The notes beneath the pieces are model-generated. The model was not told where the DNA came from and searched no databases. It worked only from the letters and a program-made list of their open reading frames with translations. From Methylopumilus sp026399645 (GTDB taxonomy: Bacteria; Pseudomonadota; Gammaproteobacteria; Burkholderiales; Methylophilaceae), in the NCBI RefSeq assembly GCF_965184065.1, contig NZ_OZ239098.1: DNA of 64,000 nucleotides; one strand, written 5' to 3'. This document shows, in pieces, positions 44,512 through 52,503 of the stretch; within the stretch, counting starts at the first letter, position 1; each line of letters opens with the position of its first letter. The position numbers and the translations under genes were made by a program.

Positions 44512-44891
44512 ACAAATTTATCAAGGTTAACTCGAATTAAATCTTGCTCGTAGTCAAGATGATCTCTTTTATTATTTGAAATATTAATAAAGACAGTATC
44601 TTCTTCAAAGTACATCAAATGCTCTAGTAAGCTTGGAGTGTAAAACAAATCGCCTGGGTTCATATATTCCATAACAGGAGGGGTATTTGATCCAACCTCC
44701 CTTGATAAATATTTTATTTTTCCTGAAACAACATAGGAGAAGTGAGAGTCTGTTTTATGATAATGATTAGCCCTAATTGAGCCTTTATTGCTTTTAATTA
44801 ACGCTACATCATTAAATATATCTTTTGCTATTGGCTGTATTATTCCCCTGTCATCAATAAAAGCGTCTGGTAATTCAATTTTTGAAGTCAT
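44508..44891 (-). CDS. Cupin protein, possible sugar epimerase/isomerase
   Basis: A 127-residue single-domain cupin. It has IRANHYHKTDSHFSYVVSGK (a His-x-His metal-type motif) and the second half GDLFYTPSLLEHLM. The N-terminal DDRGIIQPIAKDIFNDVALI resembles the start of dTDP-sugar 3,5-epimerases and 3,4-ketoisomerases. Those are longer or need specific His/Tyr residues that I cannot confirm. Being between an SDR and a C-methyltransferase suggests it epimerises or isomerises an NDP-keto sugar. Confidence 0.7.
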   Translation of the reverse strand: MTSKIELPDAFIDDRGIIQPIAKDIFNDVALIKSNKGSIRANHYHKTDSHFSYVVSGKIKYLSREVGSNTPPVMEYMNPGDLFYTPSLLEHLMYFEEDTVFINISNNKRDHLDYEQDLIRVNLDKFV

Positions 44892-44892
44892 G

Positions 44893-45843
44893 TTAATCCT
44901 TTAATAAATTTAAATATGAATCTATTGTAATTTCTAGTCCCTGCTCTATTGAAAACGATGGGCTATAACCTAATTTTTTAATTTTATTAATATCGGGGCA
45001 TCTTCTATGTGTCGCTCCTAATGGCTCTAAGCCTGAACTAAAGGATCCATCGTATTTCATAATTAGTGCAATTTTTTTATATAAGTCCTTAATTTTAATT
45101 TCATCTAGGGTCCCAATATTAAATATGCCTCCTGAATTTGACTTAAAAATAAGATCAATTCCTTGGATGAAGTCTGAAATATAATTAAATGATCTTGTTT
45201 GGCTGCCGTCGCCTTGCATAACTATAAAATCTTTTTTTATTTTTTTTGCATCATGGATCTTTTTAATTATCTGAGGAATAACATGCTCCATACCCATGTC
45301 AGGACCATAAACATTATGAGGTCTGAATATAGAGACATTTTTTATGAACTTCGAAGCATAATGAAGACCGTAGATCTCATAAAGTATTTTTCCCCCTCCA
45401 TATGTATATCTTGGGTTGTTGACGTCCGGAACAACAAGTTCAACTTCTTCTGGGGTTGGAATAATTTTTGGTGATTGGTAAACTTCTGAACTAGAAGCTA
45501 TAAATAGATGATTAACTGAATGCTCAATACACAAATCAACCACGTTGAGTAAGCCTCTAATACCAACATCTATAATTTTATCTGGCATAGAGTAAAAATT
45601 CTCAGTGCCATTTATGTATGCTAAATGGAAAACTGCATCGACAGAACTAAAAGCCATAGAAAGTTCTTTTTTATTTCTAATATCGCCATTAATAATATGG
45701 CATTTTTCTTTAACATTTTCGAGGTAAGAGCTTTTTCCCCGAGAGAGATTATCGAATGAAATTACTTCATGGCCTTCATCTAAAAAAAATTTTAAGAGAT
45801 GACTCCCAATAAAGCCAGACCCGCCAGTAATAAGAATTTTCAT
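44893..45843 (-). CDS. NAD-dependent nucleotide-sugar epimerase/dehydratase
   Basis: An extended SDR of 316 residues: ILITGGSGFIGSHLLKFFLD, DNLSRGKSSYL, then FIASSSEVYQSPKIIPTPEE and the active site YTYGGGKILYE (YGGGK), with SIFRPHNVYGPDMG after it. The GKSSYL and RPHNVYGP motifs are those of UDP-hexose 4-epimerases and dTDP/UDP-sugar dehydratases. The precise reaction is open. It overlaps the sugar dehydrogenase gene by 4 bases and may act on the same nucleotide sugar. Confidence 0.85.
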   Translation of the reverse strand: MKILITGGSGFIGSHLLKFFLDEGHEVISFDNLSRGKSSYLENVKEKCHIINGDIRNKKELSMAFSSVDAVFHLAYINGTENFYSMPDKIIDVGIRGLLNVVDLCIEHSVNHLFIASSSEVYQSPKIIPTPEEVELVVPDVNNPRYTYGGGKILYEIYGLHYASKFIKNVSIFRPHNVYGPDMGMEHVIPQIIKKIHDAKKIKKDFIVMQGDGSQTRSFNYISDFIQGIDLIFKSNSGGIFNIGTLDEIKIKDLYKKIALIMKYDGSFSSGLEPLGATHRRCPDINKIKKLGYSPSFSIEQGLEITIDSYLNLLKD

Positions 45844-47138
45844 GAGTTATGAATGTCGTGTGAGCCAAAAGCAAAATAATTACTATTATAACTACTACTT
45901 CCAATTAATTGGCCCCAAAAGTCGTAAACAATTCCTTTCTCAGCCATATTTAAAAAAAGTTTATTAAGGTCTAGGTTCTGAAATTCATAATTTTGATTCA
46001 TTATAAAGACAACATTTGATTCAAAAGTCGCGTCTGGTATTGATTTGTGGACGTTGAGAAAACTATGGGTAAATTTTATTTCTTTTTCGGTTGCCAATGA
46101 ATCATAAACATGAATAGCACAGAGACTATTAATTCCCTTTATTTTTTCAATTAATTTTAATGACATGCTCCCTCTAATATCGTTTGTCGGCGGCTCCCCT
46201 TTGAATGCCATTCCCAAGATTGTCACTTTCCCAAAAGAAGTTCCGATTTTTTTTGTTATAAAGACGAGAGCATGGTCAATCAGTGACTCATTAAGAGACC
46301 TTGCATCAACTGCAATTTTGGGGGTGTAATCATTAAAACTTTGATTATAGATATAGGTATCTTTTTCAAGGCATGGGCCACCAACAGGGCCAGGGAGAGG
46401 GAGTTTAGTCCTCGGATAATCTCGGCCAGCTGCCCTAATTATTTCGTGTGCTGAAAGCTTAAGCTGATCACAAGACAAAGCAATTTCATTTGCTATGGCA
46501 AATCTAATATCTCGCGTTACATTGTCTGTCAATTTAACCATTTCAGCTGCTTCTGGCGTACTCATAATAACTGTAGTTGTTGTTAACTTAGAAAATAAAT
46601 CATGTGCACTATCAGATGAGTCTTCGTCAATACCTCCAATAATTTGAGGTAATGATAAAATCTCATTCATGGCATCACCTTCTATTGTTCTCTCAGGACA
46701 AAAGGCAATTTTTGGCTTAAATTCCAGGGAGGCTGACAATTGGTTGAAAATTTTTCTAGTCGTGCCAATCTTAACTGTGGATCTTAAAATAATAGTCGAG
46801 TTTTTATTAATAACTCGAGAAAGCTCATCAGTCACTTTGAGAATCATCGAGAGATTTACTTTTTTATGATTGTCTAAAGGTGTACCGATAGTGATAATAA
46901 AATAATCACATGAATAAACTTCATCATAATGGGAGTGGTAACTAAATCTGCCTAACTTGATATTATTATCAATCATATCATTTAATTTTGGCTCAAAAAA
47001 ATGAGCTTTTGAATCTTTTAGAGATTCAAGAATTAAAGGGTTAATTTCAATTCCATAAACTCTAAAACCTTTATTTGCTAATGATACAGCCAATGTCATT
47101 CCCACGTACCCAAGACCAATCACACAAATATTTTTCAT
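45840..47138 (-). CDS. UDP-sugar 6-dehydrogenase (UDP-Glc/UDP-ManNAc dehydrogenase family)
   Basis: A 432-residue NAD-dependent four-electron oxidoreductase making a uronic acid. The N-terminal Rossmann motif is CVIGLGYVGMTLAVSLANKG. The middle helix EAAEMVKLTDNVTRDIRFAIANE contains the catalytic Lys and Asn. The thiolate Cys is in GPVGGPCLEKDTY, and KVTILGMAFKGEPPTNDIRGS marks the C-terminal domain. GGPCLEKD resembles WecC-type UDP-ManNAc/UDP-GalNAc dehydrogenases more than UDP-glucose dehydrogenase, but no WecB partner for ManNAc is evident here, so the substrate is uncertain. Confidence 0.88.
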   Translation of the reverse strand: MKNICVIGLGYVGMTLAVSLANKGFRVYGIEINPLILESLKDSKAHFFEPKLNDMIDNNIKLGRFSYHSHYDEVYSCDYFIITIGTPLDNHKKVNLSMILKVTDELSRVINKNSTIILRSTVKIGTTRKIFNQLSASLEFKPKIAFCPERTIEGDAMNEILSLPQIIGGIDEDSSDSAHDLFSKLTTTTVIMSTPEAAEMVKLTDNVTRDIRFAIANEIALSCDQLKLSAHEIIRAAGRDYPRTKLPLPGPVGGPCLEKDTYIYNQSFNDYTPKIAVDARSLNESLIDHALVFITKKIGTSFGKVTILGMAFKGEPPTNDIRGSMSLKLIEKIKGINSLCAIHVYDSLATEKEIKFTHSFLNVHKSIPDATFESNVVFIMNQNYEFQNLDLNKLFLNMAEKGIVYDFWGQLIGSSSYNSNYFAFGSHDIHNS

Positions 47139-48301
47139 TTCGACTTTCTAATATTAATGAGTTTATATAAAAAATAAAGATAATTACGGACAAACCTAAA
47201 GCTAGATAAAATTAAATATTTAAACATTACATTAAAATAAATTTTTTTCTCAGGTTTACAAATACAAGATGAGCATTTTAAGGTAATATTTCTTGCGTTC
47301 ACTGCATAAATGATTGGCAATTCCTCTCTACAGCATTTAAGATCGACTCCACGGTTAGACTGAAATGAATATAGGCTCGCTCGTTTACAACTAGAAACTT
47401 CAAAATTATTTTTCAAAGATATGTTTTTTAGGGTTTCCGGAGAGTCAGTGAAATTGATTGAATATTTTTTCTCAAAGAAGCCATTTGGAATAAAAATTGG
47501 GGGCTGATCATGGAATTTTATATAGTTAAATGCAAGATCCCTAGTATGTAAGTAACCGTCAAAATGCTCTGAAATTCTTCCTTTAGGGACTATAACAATA
47601 TGCTTACCTCTGGAAAAGTAAGAAGAAAGATTTTCTGGCCGAATTATTCTTTTCTTGCTCCCAAGATCTTCTAAAAAGAAATTAAGCAGTTGAGACGACT
47701 TGTATGCATGTATAGAATCTAGGCAGTAGTTATTATATTTAACATGAAATGAATTGTCAGTTTCATCGATGATTTTGGGATTCAATCTATTGTATCCATA
47801 AAGTTTAGTACCAAATTTTATAGATAAATAAGCTTCTGGCAGATGTGAATATAAAATTGAAGTTAAAAAAGAATCCGAATATTTTTCGGCTTCTTTTTTA
47901 AGTATGTCAAAATTTATAATTTCATTCGACATGATTGGATGGTCGTTATTAGTTGCAAAAAAAATCCAATCATTAGGTTGGTATTTTTTGAGATTATCTA
48001 TAAAATCATTAGCAGAGATAGATCTTTTATTTTTTATATCTGCATGTGGAAGAATTTCTTTTATGTATGCATTTATTATTTCAGCATCACCCGCTCTTTC
48101 ACATTCATAATTAATACAAACAGATTTCCATTTTTGTAATGAGTAAGAAAGAAGCGTGAATTTAAAAATATCGATTTTAGATCTCTGCTGATACTGGGCA
48201 CTCATCTTTCTTAAATTATTTAATTGATTGATATTTTCAATATTTTTAGCCGTCATTCTAAGCGGCTCATCCGTTATAAAAGTGTCAATATAAAGATGCA
48301 T
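47135..48301 (-). CDS. Unknown protein of the polysaccharide locus, possible glycosyltransferase
   Basis: I do not recognise this 388-residue protein. It starts MHLYIDTFITDEPLRMTAKN, has NDWIFFATNNDHPIMSNE near residue 120 (an acidic NDH motif after a hydrophobic strand, a bit like a GT-A DXD site), and LSSYFSRGKHIVIVPKGR. A four-cysteine pair set (LKCC then KCSSCICKP) near residues 320-345 could bind metal. The end is basic and hydrophobic (FKYLILSSFRFVRNYLYFLYKL), suggesting membrane attachment. It overlaps the dehydrogenase by 4 bases and is co-translated. Confidence 0.55.
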   Translation of the reverse strand: MHLYIDTFITDEPLRMTAKNIENINQLNNLRKMSAQYQQRSKIDIFKFTLLSYSLQKWKSVCINYECERAGDAEIINAYIKEILPHADIKNKRSISANDFIDNLKKYQPNDWIFFATNNDHPIMSNEIINFDILKKEAEKYSDSFLTSILYSHLPEAYLSIKFGTKLYGYNRLNPKIIDETDNSFHVKYNNYCLDSIHAYKSSQLLNFFLEDLGSKKRIIRPENLSSYFSRGKHIVIVPKGRISEHFDGYLHTRDLAFNYIKFHDQPPIFIPNGFFEKKYSINFTDSPETLKNISLKNNFEVSSCKRASLYSFQSNRGVDLKCCREELPIIYAVNARNITLKCSSCICKPEKKIYFNVMFKYLILSSFRFVRNYLYFLYKLINIRKSK

Positions 48302-48304
48302 TTA

Positions 48305-49447
48305 TTAAATGAATTTAATACTAGAATTGTAAGAAAGTAGCTGATCCTTAATTTCACTCGAATAAGCACCCATCCGAATAATGATATATGGACTAGCATA
48401 TTTTGAAACTATCTCAGGAGACTCAACAAAAAGTGAAGTGCCATAAAGTCTATGATTAATCTTATTTAAATCATTATCTAATACGGATTTTATTCTATCG
48501 GTCTTCAACCCCAGTGCAAAAAGAAGCTGTGAAAAAACATGGGCGCCAAAAATGAAAACATTATCAGTCTTAGCTATTATAGAATTTAATTCTTCAACAT
48601 CTTCCTTAATGCTTTTAAAATATTTATTAAAATTTGATTTATTAATGTCATAGGCAGAGTAATTAGAATAATTTTTTTGACTTTTTGTTAAAATTGTTTC
48701 GATAAATAAAGAATGCCCCGGGCCAAAATCTTCTACCCGATTTATAAAAAAATTATTTTTATTGAGTAAAGCAACTGCAAAATCATAATCAAGGAAGTAT
48801 GTATGCTCAAAGTTTATTAAATTCCCATCGAGCCTATTTAGCATTTCAACCATGTTTGGAATAGAGATAATCATTTTTGACCCAACAGTCATGTTGGATG
48901 AAATGAGCCTTAAAAAAATATCTGGCTCATATACGTGCTCCAAAACATGCGAATGTACAACGCAATCATAATTGCGTGAAATTTCAAGATCCCTACAAAC
49001 TTCCTCAGAAAAATAATCTTTCGAAAATGTTAATCCATCTTTTTCAATACCTCCTGATGAAGATGGTTCTAATATATGCCAATTTATCTTTTGCAAGTCC
49101 AAGTATTGCTTAGCTAGCCTACCGCTTCCTCCACCAATTTCTAATACATTTTTAGGTTGAGCTTTTTGAATAAAGCTTGCGAATTTTTCATGATGATCTG
49201 CCCATGTTTTACCTACGGTACCTGCGCCGTGACTATCAGAATATAAGAAATCAAGTGGTAAAAGTTTATTAATTTGAACAGCGCCGGATGATCTTGAAAT
49301 TAAAAGATCTAGATCTACAATAATATCTTGATTTAAGGGTTGGTCGGTAACACCCATCTTCGCTGGAAAGCTATCAAAATGAAATAAATTTTCAAGGTCG
49401 CTCTGATGAGAAAAAATACATTCAACTCTCTCATCAAGTTTAATCAT
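48305..49447 (-). CDS. Class I SAM methyltransferase with C-terminal C-methyltransferase domain
   Basis: A 380-residue protein from ATG 49447 (GGA about 8 bases upstream; a TTG at 49459 is also open). SAM motif I is VLEIGGGSGRLAKQYLDL, followed by VVHSHVLEHVYEPD. The C-terminal part (NVFIFGAHVFSQLLFALG then SVLDNDLNKIN and GTSLFVESPEIV) is the Methyltransf_14-like domain of sugar C-methyltransferases. Unlike the 43276-44511 paralogue, the N-terminal four-cysteine zinc module is missing: no CxxC pairs are found in the first 60 residues. It overlaps the nucleotidyltransferase gene by 8 bases, so it likely serves the same novel sugar. Confidence 0.82.
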   Translation of the reverse strand: MIKLDERVECIFSHQSDLENLFHFDSFPAKMGVTDQPLNQDIIVDLDLLISRSSGAVQINKLLPLDFLYSDSHGAGTVGKTWADHHEKFASFIQKAQPKNVLEIGGGSGRLAKQYLDLQKINWHILEPSSSGGIEKDGLTFSKDYFSEEVCRDLEISRNYDCVVHSHVLEHVYEPDIFLRLISSNMTVGSKMIISIPNMVEMLNRLDGNLINFEHTYFLDYDFAVALLNKNNFFINRVEDFGPGHSLFIETILTKSQKNYSNYSAYDINKSNFNKYFKSIKEDVEELNSIIAKTDNVFIFGAHVFSQLLFALGLKTDRIKSVLDNDLNKINHRLYGTSLFVESPEIVSKYASPYIIIRMGAYSSEIKDQLLSYNSSIKFI

Positions 49448-50189
49448 TTTTAATTCCAATAAAATTACTCAAAAAATATGCAAGATCTTCTGGATCCCCC
49501 AGCCCAAACATTTTTTCTCTATACTTCCCAATGTTTAGAAAATTTATTTTTTTATTTTCTTTAATAAGATAATTATATGATGGGCCGACGTAATATTCGT
49601 TATTTGATTTATCCTTATTAAATTTCATCTGATCAAAAGCATTAAAGAAGTAATTTGCCTGTTTAAAATAATAAATACCGACTGTAGCTTCGTCGGAGAT
49701 GACTTCTTTCTCTTTTATATCTAATACATTATTTGTGTTATCTTTTTTAATAAAGGACCATTTTTTATTCGTATCATTCATAGTTAGAATTAAACCGTCA
49801 GAAAAATTTTGACGCGCATACTGAAGGATTTCATCAATGTCATAATCAATATACTGGTCACAATTTGCAATTAATAACTCATCATTTAAATTGATAATCT
49901 TTTTTGCTAAATTAACAGTTTCAGCAGGGCCATCTGTTAGATAATCTATTTGAATAATCTTATGTTTGAGATTTAGTGTGCCTAACAAATCATCGAAATA
50001 GTGATTTGAGTTTAAATCTGAATTACATATAAATATAAAATTAGCTTCTTCTTTATTTGGCTTAAGATTGGCAACAACTAATTCGATCATAGTCTTCTTG
50101 CCAATCTTTATTAAGGGTTTTGGAACCTTAAAGGAGGCTTCAGAAAATCTCGATCCTAGCCCTGCCATAGGAATCACAATATTTAACAC
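49440..50189 (-). CDS. Sugar-phosphate nucleotidyltransferase (first of a paralogous pair)
   Basis: A 249-residue GT-A-like nucleotidyltransferase. The nucleotide loop is intact: IPMAGLGSRFSEASFKVPKPLIKIG, with Gly-x-Gly-x-Arg and the PKP lysine. The metal-binding segment is LLIANCDQYIDYDIDEI, with an unusual NCDQ in place of the common GDxx. It likely activates a sugar phosphate as an NDP-sugar; base and sugar are unknown. GTG start at 50189, overlapping the cupin stop by 7 bases. A second, degenerate paralogue lies at 50512-51231 on the other side of the cupin gene. Confidence 0.82.
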   Translation of the reverse strand: MLNIVIPMAGLGSRFSEASFKVPKPLIKIGKKTMIELVVANLKPNKEEANFIFICNSDLNSNHYFDDLLGTLNLKHKIIQIDYLTDGPAETVNLAKKIINLNDELLIANCDQYIDYDIDEILQYARQNFSDGLILTMNDTNKKWSFIKKDNTNNVLDIKEKEVISDEATVGIYYFKQANYFFNAFDQMKFNKDKSNNEYYVGPSYNYLIKENKKINFLNIGKYREKMFGLGDPEDLAYFLSNFIGIKND

Positions 50190-50515
50190 GTAAAAAACTT
50201 ATCTGAGATTTTAGATGGGGTTTTTACAACTAATGTAACAACTTTATTTGTAAGAGGTTTAAAATCGATCACTTCGTTAGGCTCTACAACAATAATTGAC
50301 CCTGACTTATAAACCTCACCATTAATTAGTACTTCACCAGAGTAAATACAGGTTATTTCAGTTGCGACTTTATGAAAATGAGGCTTTTCTTGAACAAAAT
50401 TATTTAAGAAGTACTCTTTAATACCGACCTCAAATTGATCTGTTCTATAGGCACATGGTTCAAAATTTCCAATGAACCAACCCAATTTCATATCAGCTAT
50501 ATTTAGTATTTTCAC
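50183..50515 (-). CDS. Small cupin protein between two nucleotidyltransferases
   Basis: A 110-residue one-domain cupin. The metal-type motif is EKPHFHKVATEITCIYSGEV and the second half is GSIIVVEPNEVIDFKPL. It contains little besides the barrel. Its start (GTG) overlaps the stop of the upstream nucleotidyltransferase gene (GTGA) and its stop overlaps the next start, so stoichiometric translation of all three is likely. A role as a sugar isomerase or epimerase, or as a regulatory sugar-binding subunit, is possible; nothing decides between them. Confidence 0.75.
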   Translation of the reverse strand: MKILNIADMKLGWFIGNFEPCAYRTDQFEVGIKEYFLNNFVQEKPHFHKVATEITCIYSGEVLINGEVYKSGSIIVVEPNEVIDFKPLTNKVVTLVVKTPSKISDKFFTC

Positions 50516-51231
50516 TTAGATAAATTCTTTCTATTTTTATTAATCATATCTTTTGAGTATAAATTTAAAATATGCTCTTCATCAATTTTAATCGCATTAA
50601 TCGTATTGGCATCTAGAATAAATTGATTAAGAACCGATGGCACATAGAACAAACCATCCGTGGTCCATGAATTTTTTATTGTTTTTTTAGCATTAATAAG
50701 AAAATCAATCCCGTTTTTGAAATAAAAAAAGCCTGCTAAAGCATTCGAAGATGTGGGGTTTCTAACAAACGACTCTAACAATTTTTCATTTCGTATGAGG
50801 CCATAAGCCCATCTTTTCAAAGTTGATTTAAATGATAAAACACCAGCTTCACATTTGCTTTTTTTGAATTTTTCTAAAAGCACGTCAATATTTAAAATTA
50901 ATTGGTCAGAATTCACAACTAAAAGCTCATTAGCATCAATAAAATCTGCTGCTAGCATTACAGTGCAAAGTGCGCCTTTAGTTTTTCCAACAGTTAGTAC
51001 TAGGCTTTTTTTTGGGCACAACAGCTTTAGAGTTTTTTCTAAAGCGAATCTATCAGCATGCGATGCGTTTATTATAAAAATAAAACGCTTAATTCCTTTT
51101 ACATTAGAAAAGCTCTCAATAATATAAGAAATTAATGGGCGGCCATTTATCTCGAAAAGCTGCAAAGGTATTTTTTTTCCGCCCTGCTCGAATAGGTCTT
51201 CTGATGCCATTGGAAAAACAATATTAATCAT
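50512..51231 (-). CDS. Degenerate nucleotidyltransferase-like protein (second paralogue)
   Basis: A 239-residue protein with the same fold as the 49440-50189 gene. Shared marks are IVFPMA at the start, LLVVNSDQLILNIDVLLEKF (NSDQ against NCDQ), and GFFYFKNGIDFLINAKKTI against IYYFKQANYFFNAFDQM. The nucleotide-binding loop is altered: ASEDLFEQGGKKIPLQLFEI replaces GLGSRF...PKPLIKI, so the Gly-x-Gly-x-Arg motif is lost. It may be a non-catalytic partner, may bind a different nucleotide, or may be a sugar-sensing subunit. The start ATG 51231 overlaps the HAD gene stop by 4 bases. Confidence 0.75.
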   Translation of the reverse strand: MINIVFPMASEDLFEQGGKKIPLQLFEINGRPLISYIIESFSNVKGIKRFIFIINASHADRFALEKTLKLLCPKKSLVLTVGKTKGALCTVMLAADFIDANELLVVNSDQLILNIDVLLEKFKKSKCEAGVLSFKSTLKRWAYGLIRNEKLLESFVRNPTSSNALAGFFYFKNGIDFLINAKKTIKNSWTTDGLFYVPSVLNQFILDANTINAIKIDEEHILNLYSKDMINKNRKNLSK

Positions 51232-51845
51232 ATAAATTTACTTAGCTTTTTAGAGATATTTTCATAAGTAACCTCTGAAGGATTCTTTACGGCTAAAACA
51301 TTTGCACCACTTGCTCTGGCCGCCTTGAGACCATACTCATTATCCTCAATGATCAAGGCTTCTTTTGGGCTAACTTGCATGGCTTTCAAACATTTATTAT
51401 ATATCTCTGGACTCGGTTTAGGATTCGTAACATCCTGATTAGAAAAAATAAAATCGAAGTAACTCAAAAGTTCACTCTTAGAAAGCATCATCTCAACTGT
51501 CTCCCTTATGGAGTTTGAGCAAAGTCCTAATTTGTATCCATTTTTTTTTAATTCTCCAAGTAAATATTTATGGTGAAAAACTGGATGACAATTCAACTGT
51601 ATATAATTATGTGTATAGAGCTGTTTTAATTCTGATACAAAACTAACTAACTCTTTTGGGAGAACCCCTTCCTTAACGAGAATATTTAATTTAGTTTTGG
51701 TGGGAAACCCGTCATATTTATATGTATGAAGCTCTCGAGATATCTCAAGCCCGAATAAACTTAATGCTTCGTTTAAAGCATGATAGTGCCAATCTGTTGC
51801 GTCAATTAACACACCGTCCATATCAAAAATTACAGCTTTTATCAT
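51228..51845 (-). CDS. HAD-superfamily phosphatase/phosphoglucomutase-like protein
   Basis: From ATG 51845 (205 residues) the protein starts IKAVIFDMDGVLIDATDWHYHALNEAL, HAD motif I with a C1 cap of the beta-phosphoglucomutase/CbbY type. Motif II is LGLCSNS, the motif III Lys is in TNPKPSPEIYNKC and motif IV is LIIEDNEYGLKAA. The FDMDG signature and ATDWHYHALNEAL cap start suit a sugar-phosphate phosphatase or mutase. The frame extends upstream to 51914 but that overlaps the GDPD-like gene; ATG 51845 lies 7 bases after that gene's stop. Confidence 0.85.
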   Translation of the reverse strand: MIKAVIFDMDGVLIDATDWHYHALNEALSLFGLEISRELHTYKYDGFPTKTKLNILVKEGVLPKELVSFVSELKQLYTHNYIQLNCHPVFHHKYLLGELKKNGYKLGLCSNSIRETVEMMLSKSELLSYFDFIFSNQDVTNPKPSPEIYNKCLKAMQVSPKEALIIEDNEYGLKAARASGANVLAVKNPSEVTYENISKKLSKFI

Positions 51846-51852
51846 AGTATTT

Positions 51853-52503
51853 TTATGAATTAAAAAATTTATTGGCTTCAAATGGTAAGTCTGTACAAAT
51901 ACCAATATGGCCACAAGGAGAAGAATCGATTAATTTAATCAGGGCTTCCCAAAAAAATTCGTGCTCGAACCCATGTAATTCAGGCGAAACAAAGATTGTG
52001 TTATTTTTAATAGGAAGAGATTTTAAATTCACTAGATTAGTCTCAAATCCTTGCAATGAAAAAGAGTCTACCCAATACCCAACAGCAATTTCATGAAGTA
52101 ATGGCTGCGTTTCGAAATCACTTAATCTCGACAAAAATGGAATATTTTTTTTCTTATAAATGTCCATTTGAGGTGAAGACATATCAAAGAAAAATAAATT
52201 AGTATAGGACCCTAAACCAATAATATTATCTGCCAAACCATCTGATTTAACATTAATGGCATGCCCAGTCAGGTGCGGATATTGCTCTACTAATTTTAAA
52301 AAATTTTTATACGGCAGGTCATCGCCTGTAGCAAAGTCATGTGAAATCACAATTTCAGAAAAATGATCCCTAATGTCAGTTTCAACCAAAAAATTATTAT
52401 CTAATGCATCCTTTATTGCTTCGTATGTATTTTGATAATTTTTAACACCGCCCCAAAGACCTCTATGGGCATAAATACGAACATTTTTCCCATATGTTGA
52501 CAT
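51853..52503 (-). CDS. Glycerophosphodiester phosphodiesterase/PI-PLC-like protein
   Basis: A 216-residue TIM-barrel-type protein. VRIYAHRGLWG contains the catalytic HRG, FLVETDIRDHFSEIVISHDFATGD has the metal-binding E-x-D and the second catalytic HD, and YQNTYEAIKDAL replaces the usual ENT. GDPD enzymes cleave glycerophosphodiesters to glycerol-3-phosphate plus alcohol. There is no signal peptide, so it acts in the cytoplasm. In a polysaccharide operon it could process a phosphodiester-linked sugar or a nucleotide-like intermediate. It touches the DegT gene (adjacent start/stop). Confidence 0.75.
   Translation of the reverse strand: MSTYGKNVRIYAHRGLWGGVKNYQNTYEAIKDALDNNFLVETDIRDHFSEIVISHDFATGDDLPYKNFLKLVEQYPHLTGHAINVKSDGLADNIIGLGSYTNLFFFDMSSPQMDIYKKKNIPFLSRLSDFETQPLLHEIAVGYWVDSFSLQGFETNLVNLKSLPIKNNTIFVSPELHGFEHEFFWEALIKLIDSSPCGHIGICTDLPFEANKFFNS

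Noticed and set aside
45840..47138. Gene symbol wecC for the UDP-sugar dehydrogenase
   Set aside because: The motif fits the WecC side of the family, but UDP-glucose and UDP-GalNAc dehydrogenases share it and no ManNAc epimerase is assigned, so the symbol was left empty.
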